From Didymella arachidicola (Eukaryota > Ascomycota > Dothideomycetes > Pleosporales > Didymellaceae): DNA of 64,000 nt. This document shows positions 1-10,652 of this stretch, piece after piece. Position 1 is the first letter of the stretch. Every line of letters begins with the position of its first letter. The position numbers and the translations under genes were made by a program. The stretch spans positions 310,001-374,000 of the forward strand of contig CM049999.1 in the NCBI GenBank assembly GCA_016630955.3. Reading direction: 5' to 3'. Under the pieces are notes generated by a model. That model was not told the origin of the DNA and did no database searches. It saw only the letters and a list, made by a program, of their open reading frames with translations.

Positions 1-1685
1 TGTAACAGATGCGAAGTGCATAGACCCGCGTGCTGGCGTCATTCTTCGCACTCGCAGAATGCACTGCAGCTGTGGGGTCCACCACTCAGCACCTGCAGCG
101 AGTCTGTTGCCAACCCTGGCTTACACAGAGCCATCGAAGGATGAACAGGATTGCCTGGAAACAAATCGAGGTTCAGTATGCATAGTGAAGCAATGCATTC
201 GACCGACGGTAACATTAAACGCTAAGCCGATAGCATCTCAGATGCAAAATCGCAGCTGTGAGATCCAGGGCCTCAGACCCAAGGTTTCAGCCATAAGACC
301 AACGAACACTCCCAAAAGCTGGATCCAGTATTCTTCAAGCCTGAAACCGAGCTCTCTTGCCATTTTGCACCTCGCACCAATCTGCCTCGAGAATGGTGGA
401 TGACCGAGAGGAAACTGTTCTCACCGTACACAGTCTTAAGCAAGGAGCTGATCATCGCCATCTCGACTAAAGAGCGTGTGATCAAGTTGTAGTATGACTA
501 GAAGTAGTTGAGCAATCCTACCTGTATTTCGCACCATAGAGTCTAGATCTGTAGTGCAATACTTCTTCTAGTCAACACTCATGTGCCCAGATTAGAAGCT
601 AAACGTGTCGTAGATTTTGTCGACATGATTTGTCAATCCATGATGCGATGCAAAGAGTATTATTCCGATGCTAGGTTTGCTCATGCCGGCTGCGTCGCTG
701 CACCATGTCCATCCGAAGCAAATGCTCTCTAAAAGATATCGACTAAGCCTTGCCATCACGGCGCATTGGACGTCCGACCCGGCCCAAACTTGCGACGGAT
801 GTCGTCACACGTCAAAATGCGGGGAAGCTCTCGGTAAGCGCACATCAGGAGCAGCATATCACAAAATCACACCAGGGAACAGTTGTTTGTCGTGAAGCAT
901 TTTCTCATTCGATATCATGTCTCCACACGGAGATGTGCCAGTCAAAGGCCGTTTTCAGAAGTGCAACACATGAGCGAAGCGCTGGTGAAGTGCGACCGGT
1001 GTTAGAGTGGCCATCGTGTTCAAGTAAACGTCCGGGGACCTCAATAGGTGAATTGACCAGCGTCCTTTGCCTTCTCAGCCTTGCAATCGCCCTCCGTGAG
1101 ATGGCTGAAGCTCGAGTCGCGTGTCTGCCGAGTGACGTAGCTGGGCAGCGTAGTCGAGTAAACAGTTGGCTTGAGCGGACAGAAGGTGATGCGCGGATCG
1201 GTGCGTTCAGTGATCGTTATCGTTCAGACTGAGGTGGTGGTTGCTGAGATTGGGGGCGAGTCGCTTATTTGCTGCAGGCTGTATTAGCATGTGCCATTGT
1301 GCGGGAAGCATGTGGTGCAACTTACGAACGAGCCCTCGTCTTTCTTCTCTTACGCTTAAGCCTCCTGACGCGCTTCTTCCTCCATTTGGCTCTCATCTTG
1401 TCGGCTGACTGCGATTGATATTAGTAGCTGTAGCTCCATTGTGCGTCATGCGGGGTTGCGGCGGAAAAGCGAATGTTCAACAAAGAACAAATCGCCTCAC
1501 CGTGCTCAATTGAGCATTGGGGGTATACTGCTGGGCGCGGATATTAACTTACGTTGCTTTGAGATGAGTGTCGTGGGATGCAGGAGAAGAGTTGCTGAGC
1601 TCGCGGCTTTGGTTTGTGGTGCGGGCGCCAAGTACGCTAGTTGAGCTAAGCGAGCTGTGAGAAAGGCACGCTAGCCACGGAAAGC
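1..1685. other. Intergenic, no supported gene
   Basis: I see no gene I can support here. Several open frames of 60-160 codons exist on the plus strand, the longest at 750-1232, but they overlap each other, show no family motif and have no convincing splice partners. The last few hundred bases are probably the promoter and 5' leader of the FHA kinase gene. Confidence 0.5.
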
Positions 1686-4188
1686 ATGGTCACACGTCGC
1701 GTCACCTTCCAGCGTGCATTCATCTCGCTCGGCGGCAGTAGAGACCATAGGCCTTGTATGATATGGCAGACGAGATTGTTGCGTTATTCGACATCCAGCT
1801 GGCAGGCTGTGATCCGTTCAGTCGGTGACGTTCGGATGTGGATTAGTGACACCATGCTCACACTTACAGATACCCATGGTACTATCGAAGTATGCGGTAA
1901 TGAGCAGTTCACGCTCGGCAGAGACTTGAAGTGGTGAGAGTGGTGGTTTCTTCATTGAAGCTGTTCGCAATACTAACCCGAATGCCAGCCGTTACAGCTG
2001 GCACGAGGACTACACCATCTCCAGAGAGCATCTCCGAGTCCATTGCATCCTCTACGAAGAAGACCCAATTGCTGACATTGCTCCTTTCGTCTATGCGACT
2101 GACCTCTCAGCTAATGGCACTTATCTCAAGAAAAGCAACGAAGAATGTTCTGGCTCCCAAGGTCGAGGGATCTTGATGGGCAAGAATGGCACATTCCTCC
2201 TCGACCATGGAGATGAGCTGCAACTTTCAAAGACCGTCACGCTCGTGTATCGCTCGTCTGGCAAGGTCAAGCAGTGTTCACTCACTGCGACTCAGGAGCG
2301 TGAAAGAGCCATTCTTGCATCTCGATACCTGGTCACTGGCCGGCTGCTTGGTGAGGGTGGATACGGTAAAGTGCTCATTGGGATTGACCAGAGTAATCAA
2401 CGCCAGCTTGCTTGCAAGATCGTCAATCTCGAAAAGCTCTACGATCGGCGCGCTGATTTACGTGCATCCACTGCGCAACGGACCTCGAGTCAAGCTATCG
2501 ATCAACTTCCAGATAAGGTCCAGAGCTGTTTTCGCGAATTCGACATCCTCAAAGACCTCAGTCATCCAAATATCGTCCACATACAGAAGGTGTTCTGGAG
2601 TCCACACACCATTTACATGATCCAAGAACTCGTCACAGGCGGCGATCTTTTCTCGTACATCCAATACAAGCAGGGCAAAATCCCGAGCATTGAATCGGCG
2701 GTCATCATCCGGCAAGTACTGATTGGCTTAGAGTACCTCCATGGCCAAGATATCGTACACAGAGACCTCAAGCCTGACAACATTCTAATGACATCGCTCG
2801 ATAGTGGTGCGCGCGTTGTCATTACCGACTTTGGCCATGCTCGCTTCTTACCAAATGCACACTCACAACGTGATTACACAAACAGCAAGCTGAGGCGCAT
2901 GTTCAGCATCGTAGGTACTCTGGAATACACAGCACCGGAGGTCCACAAGGCCAATCACGAGATACCCCAGAGTTGCGGTTATTCCCTCAGCGTTGACATG
3001 TGGTCTGTCGGGTCAATCACGGCGGCTGTACTTACTGGCGAGCAAATCTTTAGCTGTCGGCAGAATGGTCTCTTCGAAGAGGACGCTCGACGTGTCATCC
3101 TCCGGCTTGCCGCGCAATGTGACCTTAGCGTTCTGGATGACGAGTATCACCCATTGTGGGGTCCGATTACGCCAGCAGCCAAAGACTTCGTCAAGCGACT
3201 CCTAGTTTTGAACGAGAAAGATCGTATGTCGGCAACAGAAGCATTGCACCACGTTTGGTTCACCCACCCAATGATGGCGGCCGAATTCGAAGCTCAGTAC
3301 GAACGATCTGTCAGGGACTGGCATCCGCGCCCAAAGGATAATCAGCTCATCGAACAGATCCCGACTTGGAAGTCAGCTTTGACGCCAGTACAGCCCCTCA
3401 GAAATATCTCAACTAAAGACATAGCCTCACGTTTCTTCACCTATCAGCGACTGTCCTCTCAGGAGAGCCTGGTTGACAATTTCCAGCTCACCGACGAGCC
3501 GCAGTGCAACGCTCAGTTCGCAAGCCAGCCTGAAGCATCCTCCCATGCGCACTCTTCTCCGGATGAAGAGTCTCGTACGTACGGCGAGAGTGACGAACTT
3601 ACACAACCCGAAGCTTACTTCAATGCTGCGCGTCATTGGCCGTCTGACGAACAAAAAACAGACCACAAGCTAGGAGAGTATGGTCCTTCGAGACCGCAAT
3701 CTAGAAGGTACGAAGGCCCCATCGAAGGGGGTTCCGGGCAGCTGCAACGTGTAAGTACGATCACGCGAGGTAGGTACTTTCAGAGGGAGATAGTCGACCT
3801 CGACGACCTCGATACCCCAGTCCATAACACTAGAGATGGCGGCACAAATCTACGCAATCTTCGCCGAGAGGAGACAGTCCAGGTACCGAAGACCCCGTCT
3901 GGAGAAAGTGAAGCTCACGAGGGCGTGGAGCAATGGTGGCAGCATCGATACCCGCGTACGCAGTTCCACTATGATACACAGGCGGAGCCTAAGTCACAAG
4001 TGGAAAACGAGGTCGTAGTTCAGGAGACTCCTCCCGAGGTGTTTTTGAAGCCACAGAGACCTAAGACGAGGGATCCTGACTGGGTTGGTTCTGCACTCAA
4101 GCAGCCCCAGGGACGTCGATCAGTCCTTGAGCCACTTTCCCCCACCAAGGTCAGCAAGCCGAAGAAGGTTTATGGCCGGCAACGTTGA
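1686..4188 (+). CDS. FHA-domain Ser/Thr protein kinase, CHK2/RAD53-like
   Basis: A nuclear-type checkpoint or meiotic kinase by architecture. An N-terminal forkhead-associated domain (phosphothreonine reader) shows FTLGRD, TISREHLRV and DLSANGTYLKK. It is followed by a complete kinase domain at about residues 196-510: GEGGYGKV glycine loop, ACKIV lysine, HRDLKPDN catalytic loop, DFGHA and an APE motif. A tail of about 300 residues is polar and looks disordered. The FHA domain is only continuous if an intron at 1934-1988 (GTGAGA, TACTAAC branch site, CAG) is removed; the joined protein is about 815 residues. The N-terminus is uncertain: the ATG at 1686 is in frame, while a more protein-like start (MADEIVALFDIQL, 1763) is in another frame and would need a further intron with a poor donor. 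FHA plus kinase is the CHK2/RAD53/DUN1/MEK1 layout; which member it is cannot be told here. Confidence 0.88.
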
Positions 4189-4523
4189 TCTACAAACTTC
4201 ATCTATGACTAACCTATATTGTACTGATCTAGTGGGGAGTGTGTGTGTGCAAGTTCAGATGTAGCCTCCGTAGAGGACACAATGTATCAGCTGTCATCGA
4301 AAACGACCTCCTCCCGTTTTGGTCTTCTCTCCGAATTTTGAGACGAAGCACAGATAGCTGCTTTGCCCGTCAATCGGAGCATGATTCTTTGACAAGGTCA
4401 CACATCAATGCATGTAACAGTCAACCCAGATCTCAGGGAGGCATTCGTCGCAGATTGGCAGATACATTGTGAAACCTCAACGCCACTGACGTCTGAATCG
4501 ATTTCCAATCGCAACTCTACTCC
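4189..4523. other. Convergent intergenic spacer
   Basis: This is the spacer between the 3' ends of the FHA kinase and the acetyltransferase genes. I see no gene in it; it presumably holds the two 3' UTRs. Confidence 0.5.
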
Positions 4524-5204
4524 TCAAGCTGTCCCAGCGGCCTCACGAATCATCAGAGGCTGCTTATGGATTGGCCCACCGAACGGACTGAAGTCGATAT
4601 CCATCACCTCGATGTCCCTGAACCCATGCTTCCTGTAGAATCCATGACCCACAGCACTTGACTCCAGATAGATAGGCAGCCCCAGCTCCTCTGCCTTCCT
4701 CTTCCCCCAGTCAAGTAACGCACTACCAGCTCCGCGACCCTGCAACTCGGGATCCGTGTGCAACATGTGGAGATCTGACCTGCATCAATAAGATCCTTGT
4801 GCCATGCGCAGCTGCAACCTACAGATGTAGGGTCGACCACCCATGATCTCCTGTTTCCTCTCCTTCATGCCTCCAAAGAAAGCCATACAGGCATCTGCGT
4901 TAGTCCCGGGTCCAAACTCCATCTTTCTGGTTGGTTTTTTGGTCTCCTCAGGCGTTTTGTATATGTGCCACTTGGAAGAGGCTATCATGCGCCCTGATGT
5001 TGTATCGATGGCTTGCATGTAGATTGCCGTTGGGTCATCCTTGCGCATTTGAATGAGCTGATCCACGCGCTTTTGCTGAGAGTCCAGAGGAAATGGTCCA
5101 GGGAAGAGGATGGCGTTCAGGTCGCTGTCGGCGAAGGCCGCTGCTTCGATAATACAGGCGCGGTGGAGCTCGTTGTCGGAGACATCACGCACTATGATTG
5201 ACAT
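4524..5204 (-). CDS. GNAT-family N-acetyltransferase
   Basis: A GCN5-related acetyltransferase of about 210 residues, which would move an acetyl group from acetyl-CoA to an unknown amine. Two exons flank an intron at 4775-4822 (GTAGGT...GTCAG). Joining them restores the core beta4-alpha3 region, reading IYLHMLHTDPELQGRGAGS: the Q/R-x-x-G-x-G/A acetyl-CoA pyrophosphate loop follows directly on the strand. Downstream, LESSAVGHGFYRKHGF is the usual C-terminal motif of the fold. The ATG at 5204 (MSIIVRDVSD) is the first in-frame ATG; the frame upstream opens only with GTG. The closest type is the fungal protein resembling puromycin N-acetyltransferases, with an EAAAFADSDL segment near the N-terminus. 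The substrate cannot be inferred. Confidence 0.85.
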
Positions 5205-6704
5205 GTTGACTTTGGGAATGCCGGAGCTCACAGTTAAGATCGGAGCGTGTAAATGTGTTTGGACAAAAGTAGATGCCTAATGGATGGGGCATGACTAAGC
5301 AGACCTAGCTCGGTGTGGAGGATGCCGTGCGCAAACGTCGCCCTTCCGCCCTTCTCATTACCTTCCTCATCTATCTCCTCTCATGCAATAGCAGACTTCA
5401 TCTACATTCTGTCGCCGAACACTAAGGACAAAGGGAACACCGTGTTTGTGCTTCTGGGGACTCCGTGCGCCATGCCTTGAAACGAAGGGTGTAAAATCTT
5501 TTAGCTCTGCGTTGAGCTTGTGTTTGCCGAGCTCGTTGTCGACGACGACTTCCTCCTCTCATCGTCTTCCTCCAGAATCTGCAAGCTGTTACTGCCAGTC
5601 CTCCATGGTCATTGAGGAGTTTCCGGTCGCCGACCATACCTGTTTCGCACGGGCCACGATGCCTTCAGCTGCAAGGACAGCGTAGGTCTTGCCATGAGGT
5701 AAGCTCTGGTACGCCATATTCTGGTCCGTCCAACTTCGTCTCCGCTTTAAACGCTTGTTTTCCGAGACGTTTAAATGCTTTGCATCGTTAGCGATGCGCT
5801 AGTCGAGGCTATCGTGAAGGTGCCTACCTGCTTGTACTCATCCATCACGCTAAATCGATTCGGCAGCGATCTGCTTGGGTCGCTTATAGACTCCATCTCA
5901 GTCTCAAGAACTCAAGAAATAGAGGGAGGATTTACAAAAGAAAAAGACTTGAGCAGTAAGTGGATCCGAAGGAAATTGCAGCAAAGATAGGGGTCAGATG
6001 CTGGCGTGGCCTTTGCCAAACGTTCTGCAGTACACAGCAGTCCCCGCACGACGATTCACAGCAGCTCTGGAGCAGATGAGCAACAGGGACCGAACGCAAC
6101 AGTAAGGTTGCGAGGTTTTCTGGTTACGCAAAATTAGCACTTTGTGATCCCTGCGCAGATCCCATTGCCTTCCGATGTCATTGCTTTCAAATTTGACTAT
6201 TATTCTGCACATTAAATCGCTTTTATGTTTTATCTCCGCAACGATCAATTCTCGGGTTCGAACATGACTCCGCCGTGATGGCCATAACATCCATGCATTT
6301 CAAGTTATGCTGTCTCGTAAAGTCATACTACCGCGGGTCAGAACTTGTAGTGTATCGTGTGGGATCTGGCAAGCAAAGAGATGAGATTGCTCTTGGAACC
6401 CAGTTACCTCTGGGTTGGTTGGTTGGTTGGTTGGTATTCATTTTTCGTCTAGTTGATGTGGAATAAGTCCATCATCTCGCCTCCCGAAGGGCATGTACGA
6501 CGTGCTAAGCTATGGAATTACAGTGCTGATACACTACCTTAGAAAGCATTTCTTGCCTGCGCGGGTATTGCTACCATTTCAGAACTACAGCTCCCCGTCC
6601 AGTTGGGGAGGCTAAGCGATGTATGTATATTAGGGTAATTTCCTTGCATTCTGAGGCATATATGTGCCGTAGGAGAGAGAGAAAGAGAGATCGTGTGAGT
6701 GGAG
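5205..6704. other. Intergenic, no supported gene
   Basis: About 1.5 kb between the acetyltransferase and the LINE. Its short frames lack motifs or splice partners. It contains a (GGTT)n microsatellite near 6.4 kb and a purine-rich stretch (AGGAGAGAGAGAAAGAGAGA) just before the LINE 3' end. Confidence 0.5.
6413..6434. repeat. (GGTT)n microsatellite
   Basis: Five and a half uninterrupted GGTT units are directly visible. It lies in the intergenic region next to the LINE insertion. Confidence 0.9.
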
Positions 6705-6744
6705 GGGGTGAAGGGGTGGAGGGGTGGAGGGGTGGAGGGGTGAA
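6705..6744. repeat. 8-bp G-rich tandem repeat at the LINE 3' end
   Basis: Five consecutive 8-bp units, GGGGTGAA, three GGGGTGGA and GGGGTGAA. On the element's own strand (minus) they are C-rich and fall about 75 bases after the stop codon of ORF2, where a non-LTR element should end. They may be the 3' terminal repeat of the element, or a template-slippage product of its integration. Confidence 0.85.
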
Positions 6745-6818
6745 GAGTGTTGCATCGATTGTGCTGGACCTAGCAGAACTAGGTGCAGGTGTTTGCTGCT
6801 GTTGCAGGGCTGCAGGAG

Positions 6819-9800
6819 CTAGCGGGGGCAGATCTTGGTGAAGTACTGTGTAAGTTTGACAAAGGCGTCAAAGGCCTCTGGCTCCTTCACTAGTGCTGCA
6901 GTGTACGCTAGGCCATCAGCCTGGCTGGATGGTAGTATTGGTGGTCGCAGCGGCCATCTGCTAAAGCTCCCGCGGGTCTTGCGGCAGAGCACGAGGTGTT
7001 CTGGCGTCTTGTCGCGCCCGCATGAGCAGCTAAGGTTTGCATCCTTGTGATTGTACATTCGGTGATACCAGGCAAAGTCCCCATGCCTAGATTGGATGGA
7101 GAGGAGCCTGGCTAACGTGGCCCTTGGTAGGTCTAGTTCCCTTGGACTGCTGCGTGGTGCATAGTCTAAGTCCCAGCTCTTGTACCATTTCGAGAGCTTA
7201 GTCTTCTTGTCAGACCACCAGGTCTGTTGTGTGTGTCGCAGTGTCTTGCGGGCTATCGTCTTGATGCCTGAGAGTGTAGGCAGAGCGGCTTTTCCAGTCG
7301 GGGGTGAGGGGTGCTGGGCTTCTAGGTTGGCTAATCTGTCTGCTGCCTCGTTCCCCTCAATGTCTAGGTGTCCAGGGGCCCATTTGATAGAGACGTCGTG
7401 TGTCTCCATGGCGCCATGGCACTCCAGGAAGGCCCATTGAGAGGTAGGAGGTGCGTCGCCCCTGAGGCACCAGACCACTGAGGTGCTGTCTATGCACAGC
7501 CAGATTCGGCGGGTGCGGAGCTCTGGTTGCCTTACGGTATGCTGGAGGCCTCTCCATGCTCCTACTACTTCCGCGTCAAAGACGTGCGAGGTAGGGTTGA
7601 GTGACCCGCGTCCAGTGTGCAGTTGTTTTCCGTTCTGATACACTGCAAAGCCGTAGGTAACCCGCTTTTCTCCTTCCTTTGTGTACTGTTCAGAGCCATC
7701 TGAGAAGATAGTGACTTCTAGTGGTGAGAGCTGGGCCCACCATTCTTTAAAAGCCTTAGCTGCAGTCTTCTTGTCTAGGCCAAGCGTCGGGTCTGTTCGG
7801 CAGCCAGTCGAGTAGTGAGGGGCTGAGAGTGTAGTCCTGGGGGTCTCTGGTAGAAGAGATGCCATCTGTTGGACTTTCGTCTTGACTCGCTGGGGTTGTC
7901 CGGTTTTTACGCCCCTGTTTACGATAGGTACTGCTGTGCGCCTAGTGAGAGGGTGGTCTGCATCTGTAGTGCGCAGGTGGGTTGCAAATCTGAGTCTGGC
8001 TTCCTCGAGTGCCACTGCTGCCGGTAGCAGTCCGGCGTCTCGGAAGAGTGCAGCTATAGGGGTTGTTCTCCACGCTGGTAGGATGCCTCTTGCCGCTATG
8101 GCTAGTGTTTTGTCTATGGCAGCTATGTGCCACCCAATGTAAGCGCTGACCTCTTGTGGCCTGCCTGGTTTAAGTGTGTGTGGCTTTTTGGTGCGGCCTC
8201 TGTACCAGCATTCAGTTCCATACAGGAGTGATGGGTACACACAGGCAACAGTGGCCTTGCGGAGGGAGCTGGCTGGGGGTCCATAGGTAGTCCTAGCTAG
8301 GCTGCGAATGTGATAGGCTACCTTGGCAGCTTTTGCCGTGCGCGTAGCTACATGCCGTCGGAAGGTGAGTCTGCGGTCAAACCACACGCCTAACCAGCGC
8401 AGGGCTGGCTGACTGTGCTCTCCACCCGGGAGGATTGGATAGATCGTGAGCTGTTCATCTACGACGCAGGGAGGCGCATAGCTGCTCCGCTGTCTGGTCA
8501 GGTGGATCATTTCCTGCTTTTCTGGAGCAAAGGTAACCTTATTAGCCTCACCCCATGCTCTGATCTCCCTTAGGTCTTCTGCGAGGAGCTCGACGTTGTC
8601 GTCCATAGAGTGTGAGGCCTGGTATAGACATATGTCGTCTGCGTACCCAAACCTCCGTTCAGTGTCCATGGATAGTAGCTCTGCCAGGTACAGTGTGTAC
8701 AGGACGGGTGAGAGAGGCGACCCCTGGGGTGTGCCGCAGGCAACTGCGTAGCTAGGAGTGGTGACCTGGCCAAGGCGGACTTGCACCCTCCGGTCAGTTA
8801 GGAATGAGTCTACAAAGAGGATCGTCCTTTGTGGCCAGCCCTGTTGGGCCATCCGATGCAACAGGCGGTTCTTCAGGAGAGCGTCAAACGCGCCTTGCAC
8901 ATCTAGGGTGACCATAGTGACGTGCTTTCCAAGCACCCATGCTGCTTCAGTGTCGTGGGTGAACGCTGCAGTGAGGTCTGCTGCAGAGCGTTTTGGAAGC
9001 GCGCCGCCATGCTGGGGGCTGAGGATCTTGTGTGTCATGGCAGTCCATGCAATACGTCTAGCCACAGTTCGTTCGAGTCCCTTTCCAATACAAGACAGAA
9101 GCGCTATCGGTCTCCAGGAGCGGGGCGATGTCCGGTCTGTTTTCCCCACTTTCGGTATCATGGCTACCTCTGCAAGCTTCCATTGCGCCGGGAAGTGGTT
9201 GAGTTCAAGACACCGCTGGAAGATCCTTCGTACGAGTTCCCCCACCTGAGTCCAGCAGGCGCGGAGTAGTCGCACTGTAGAGCGGTCAGTACCTGGTGAT
9301 GTGCTTGACACCCCTATCGTGTTTCGCTCACACTCCTCAAGTGAGATGTGTGTGCTCCACGGGAGGGTGGCTGCAGCCTCCTGGTCTGGACGCTGTCCGA
9401 GGTCATCTTCTGCTGTGTAGCGGTTGAGAACTTCCTGTCTAAGTGCCTCTGCTTTCTCTAGGGGGTCTGATATCGTTCTGTTGTTCACTTCGAGGGGAGT
9501 GTCCTGGTTCTCTGGCGTGAGCTTGTGCCAGGCAATGATCTTGAACAGGTCCTTGTCGTCTCTAGCGTTATCGATGACGTGCCTCCAGTACTGCCTCTTG
9601 GCCTGTCGGACGGTAGTCTTGAAGGCCTGTCTCTCCTCTGGTAGACTGCCAGAGCAGAGCTGTCTAGCACGTTTGTAGGCCTGGTAGGCGGTCTTGCACT
9701 CCTCGGTCCACCATGGTGCAGCGCGGCCTTCCTTGCGGTTGAGCTTGCCTGCTGCCTGTACAGAGTGCTGTATAGCCTCTGTGAGCAGCGTGACGCATTC

Positions 9801-10652
9801 TTCTAGCTGTGCTGCATCCTGTGTTGCAAGCGGGTCTGCGATGTTTTGGGCACCCATTTCTACCAGCCCAGCGAACTTAGCTAGGCTCGCCTCTGGAACT
9901 CTGTAGCGGTACTGTTCTAGTTGCGGAGTGCCTGGTGTGGAGATGGGGACAGAGGTCACTATCGTCTCATGATCTGAGCCGCTGTGCATGCTAGCATCGA
10001 CAGCAGACTGGGCAAACGGGATGTTAGAGAAGGTGAGGTCAAGAACGTGACCAGCGCAGTGTGTTGGCTGCCCTGGCACACCAATGTAGTCCATAGACGC
10101 GTTGGCAGCCCATCTAGCTAGCTCCACTCCTCCGTTGGCTGCAGTGATGGTAGGCTCAAAGGATTCGTGTCTGGCGTTAAAGTCGCCCCCGACAAGGCAG
10201 AGCTGAGGGGGTGTCAGATGTGTGACGTATTGAATGACGTCTGGGGTGTGTGGCTGTCTGTAGCAGTTGAGTATGGCGACTCCATTTACTACCGCCCATA
10301 GCATGTCTGGGTGGTTGAGACTCTCTCTAGCCTGGTACCGTAGGTGGCGGCCTCTGCGGATGTATGTCATCACTCTAGGGCGGACTGAGCCTGGTGTGTT
10401 GGGGCTGTCCCAGGTGCTGATAGGTGCTAGGTGCTTGAAACCAGGGTGAGTGGATGTTCTCGAGTTGGCACATGCGAAGGGCTCTTGAACACACACAACA
10501 TCTATGCCCTTCTGGAAGGCCAGCTCTAGTGTTGTGATGTGCCAGGGCGAGCATCTGCCGACGTTGGCCCAGCATACACGGAGTTGTCTGCTTGGTAGAC
10601 TGTGCTGTTGACGCCTGTTGTGGGCTGGTATGTTGTAGGGGTGTTCTAGCAT
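6819..10652 (-). CDS. LINE ORF2: endonuclease, reverse transcriptase, RNase H
   Basis: A 1277-residue polyprotein that copies the element by target-primed reverse transcription. Residues of about 20-230 are an exonuclease-endonuclease-phosphatase (APE) domain (LRVCWANVGRC near the start, VQEPF, GGDFNARH, SGSDHETI). The reverse transcriptase covers about 490-760, with TLDVQGAFD near 575, GTPQGSPLSP and the catalytic FGYADD near 670. RNase H I spans about 978-1108, with FSDGSE, FDAE, CIDST and WAPGHLDIEGNEAADRLA carrying the acidic and histidine catalytic positions. A Cys/His motif near the C-terminus (SCSCGRDKTPEHLVLC) is typical of Tad1-clade elements. The start codon lies inside the ORF1 stop overlap, suggesting termination-reinitiation. 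Every catalytic signature I looked for is present. Confidence 0.95.
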   Translation of the reverse strand: MLEHPYNIPAHNRRQQHSLPSRQLRVCWANVGRCSPWHITTLELAFQKGIDVVCVQEPFACANSRTSTHPGFKHLAPISTWDSPNTPGSVRPRVMTYIRRGRHLRYQARESLNHPDMLWAVVNGVAILNCYRQPHTPDVIQYVTHLTPPQLCLVGGDFNARHESFEPTITAANGGVELARWAANASMDYIGVPGQPTHCAGHVLDLTFSNIPFAQSAVDASMHSGSDHETIVTSVPISTPGTPQLEQYRYRVPEASLAKFAGLVEMGAQNIADPLATQDAAQLEECVTLLTEAIQHSVQAAGKLNRKEGRAAPWWTEECKTAYQAYKRARQLCSGSLPEERQAFKTTVRQAKRQYWRHVIDNARDDKDLFKIIAWHKLTPENQDTPLEVNNRTISDPLEKAEALRQEVLNRYTAEDDLGQRPDQEAAATLPWSTHISLEECERNTIGVSSTSPGTDRSTVRLLRACWTQVGELVRRIFQRCLELNHFPAQWKLAEVAMIPKVGKTDRTSPRSWRPIALLSCIGKGLERTVARRIAWTAMTHKILSPQHGGALPKRSAADLTAAFTHDTEAAWVLGKHVTMVTLDVQGAFDALLKNRLLHRMAQQGWPQRTILFVDSFLTDRRVQVRLGQVTTPSYAVACGTPQGSPLSPVLYTLYLAELLSMDTERRFGYADDICLYQASHSMDDNVELLAEDLREIRAWGEANKVTFAPEKQEMIHLTRQRSSYAPPCVVDEQLTIYPILPGGEHSQPALRWLGVWFDRRLTFRRHVATRTAKAAKVAYHIRSLARTTYGPPASSLRKATVACVYPSLLYGTECWYRGRTKKPHTLKPGRPQEVSAYIGWHIAAIDKTLAIAARGILPAWRTTPIAALFRDAGLLPAAVALEEARLRFATHLRTTDADHPLTRRTAVPIVNRGVKTGQPQRVKTKVQQMASLLPETPRTTLSAPHYSTGCRTDPTLGLDKKTAAKAFKEWWAQLSPLEVTIFSDGSEQYTKEGEKRVTYGFAVYQNGKQLHTGRGSLNPTSHVFDAEVVGAWRGLQHTVRQPELRTRRIWLCIDSTSVVWCLRGDAPPTSQWAFLECHGAMETHDVSIKWAPGHLDIEGNEAADRLANLEAQHPSPPTGKAALPTLSGIKTIARKTLRHTQQTWWSDKKTKLSKWYKSWDLDYAPRSSPRELDLPRATLARLLSIQSRHGDFAWYHRMYNHKDANLSCSCGRDKTPEHLVLCRKTRGSFSRWPLRPPILPSSQADGLAYTAALVKEPEAFDAFVKLTQYFTKICPR

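Noticed and set aside
750..1232. 160-codon open frame on the plus strand near the left edge
   Set aside because: No motif, no splice partner, overlapping competing frames and composition that looks like noncoding sequence.
1931..2176. 81-codon frame overlapping the FHA region
   Set aside because: It is an out-of-frame shadow; the true FHA strand TISREHLRV is in another frame that joins through intron 1934-1988.
6623..6841. Small plus-strand frame across the purine-rich repeat
   Set aside because: Low-complexity Arg/Gly coding from a microsatellite and the LINE 3' end, not a gene.
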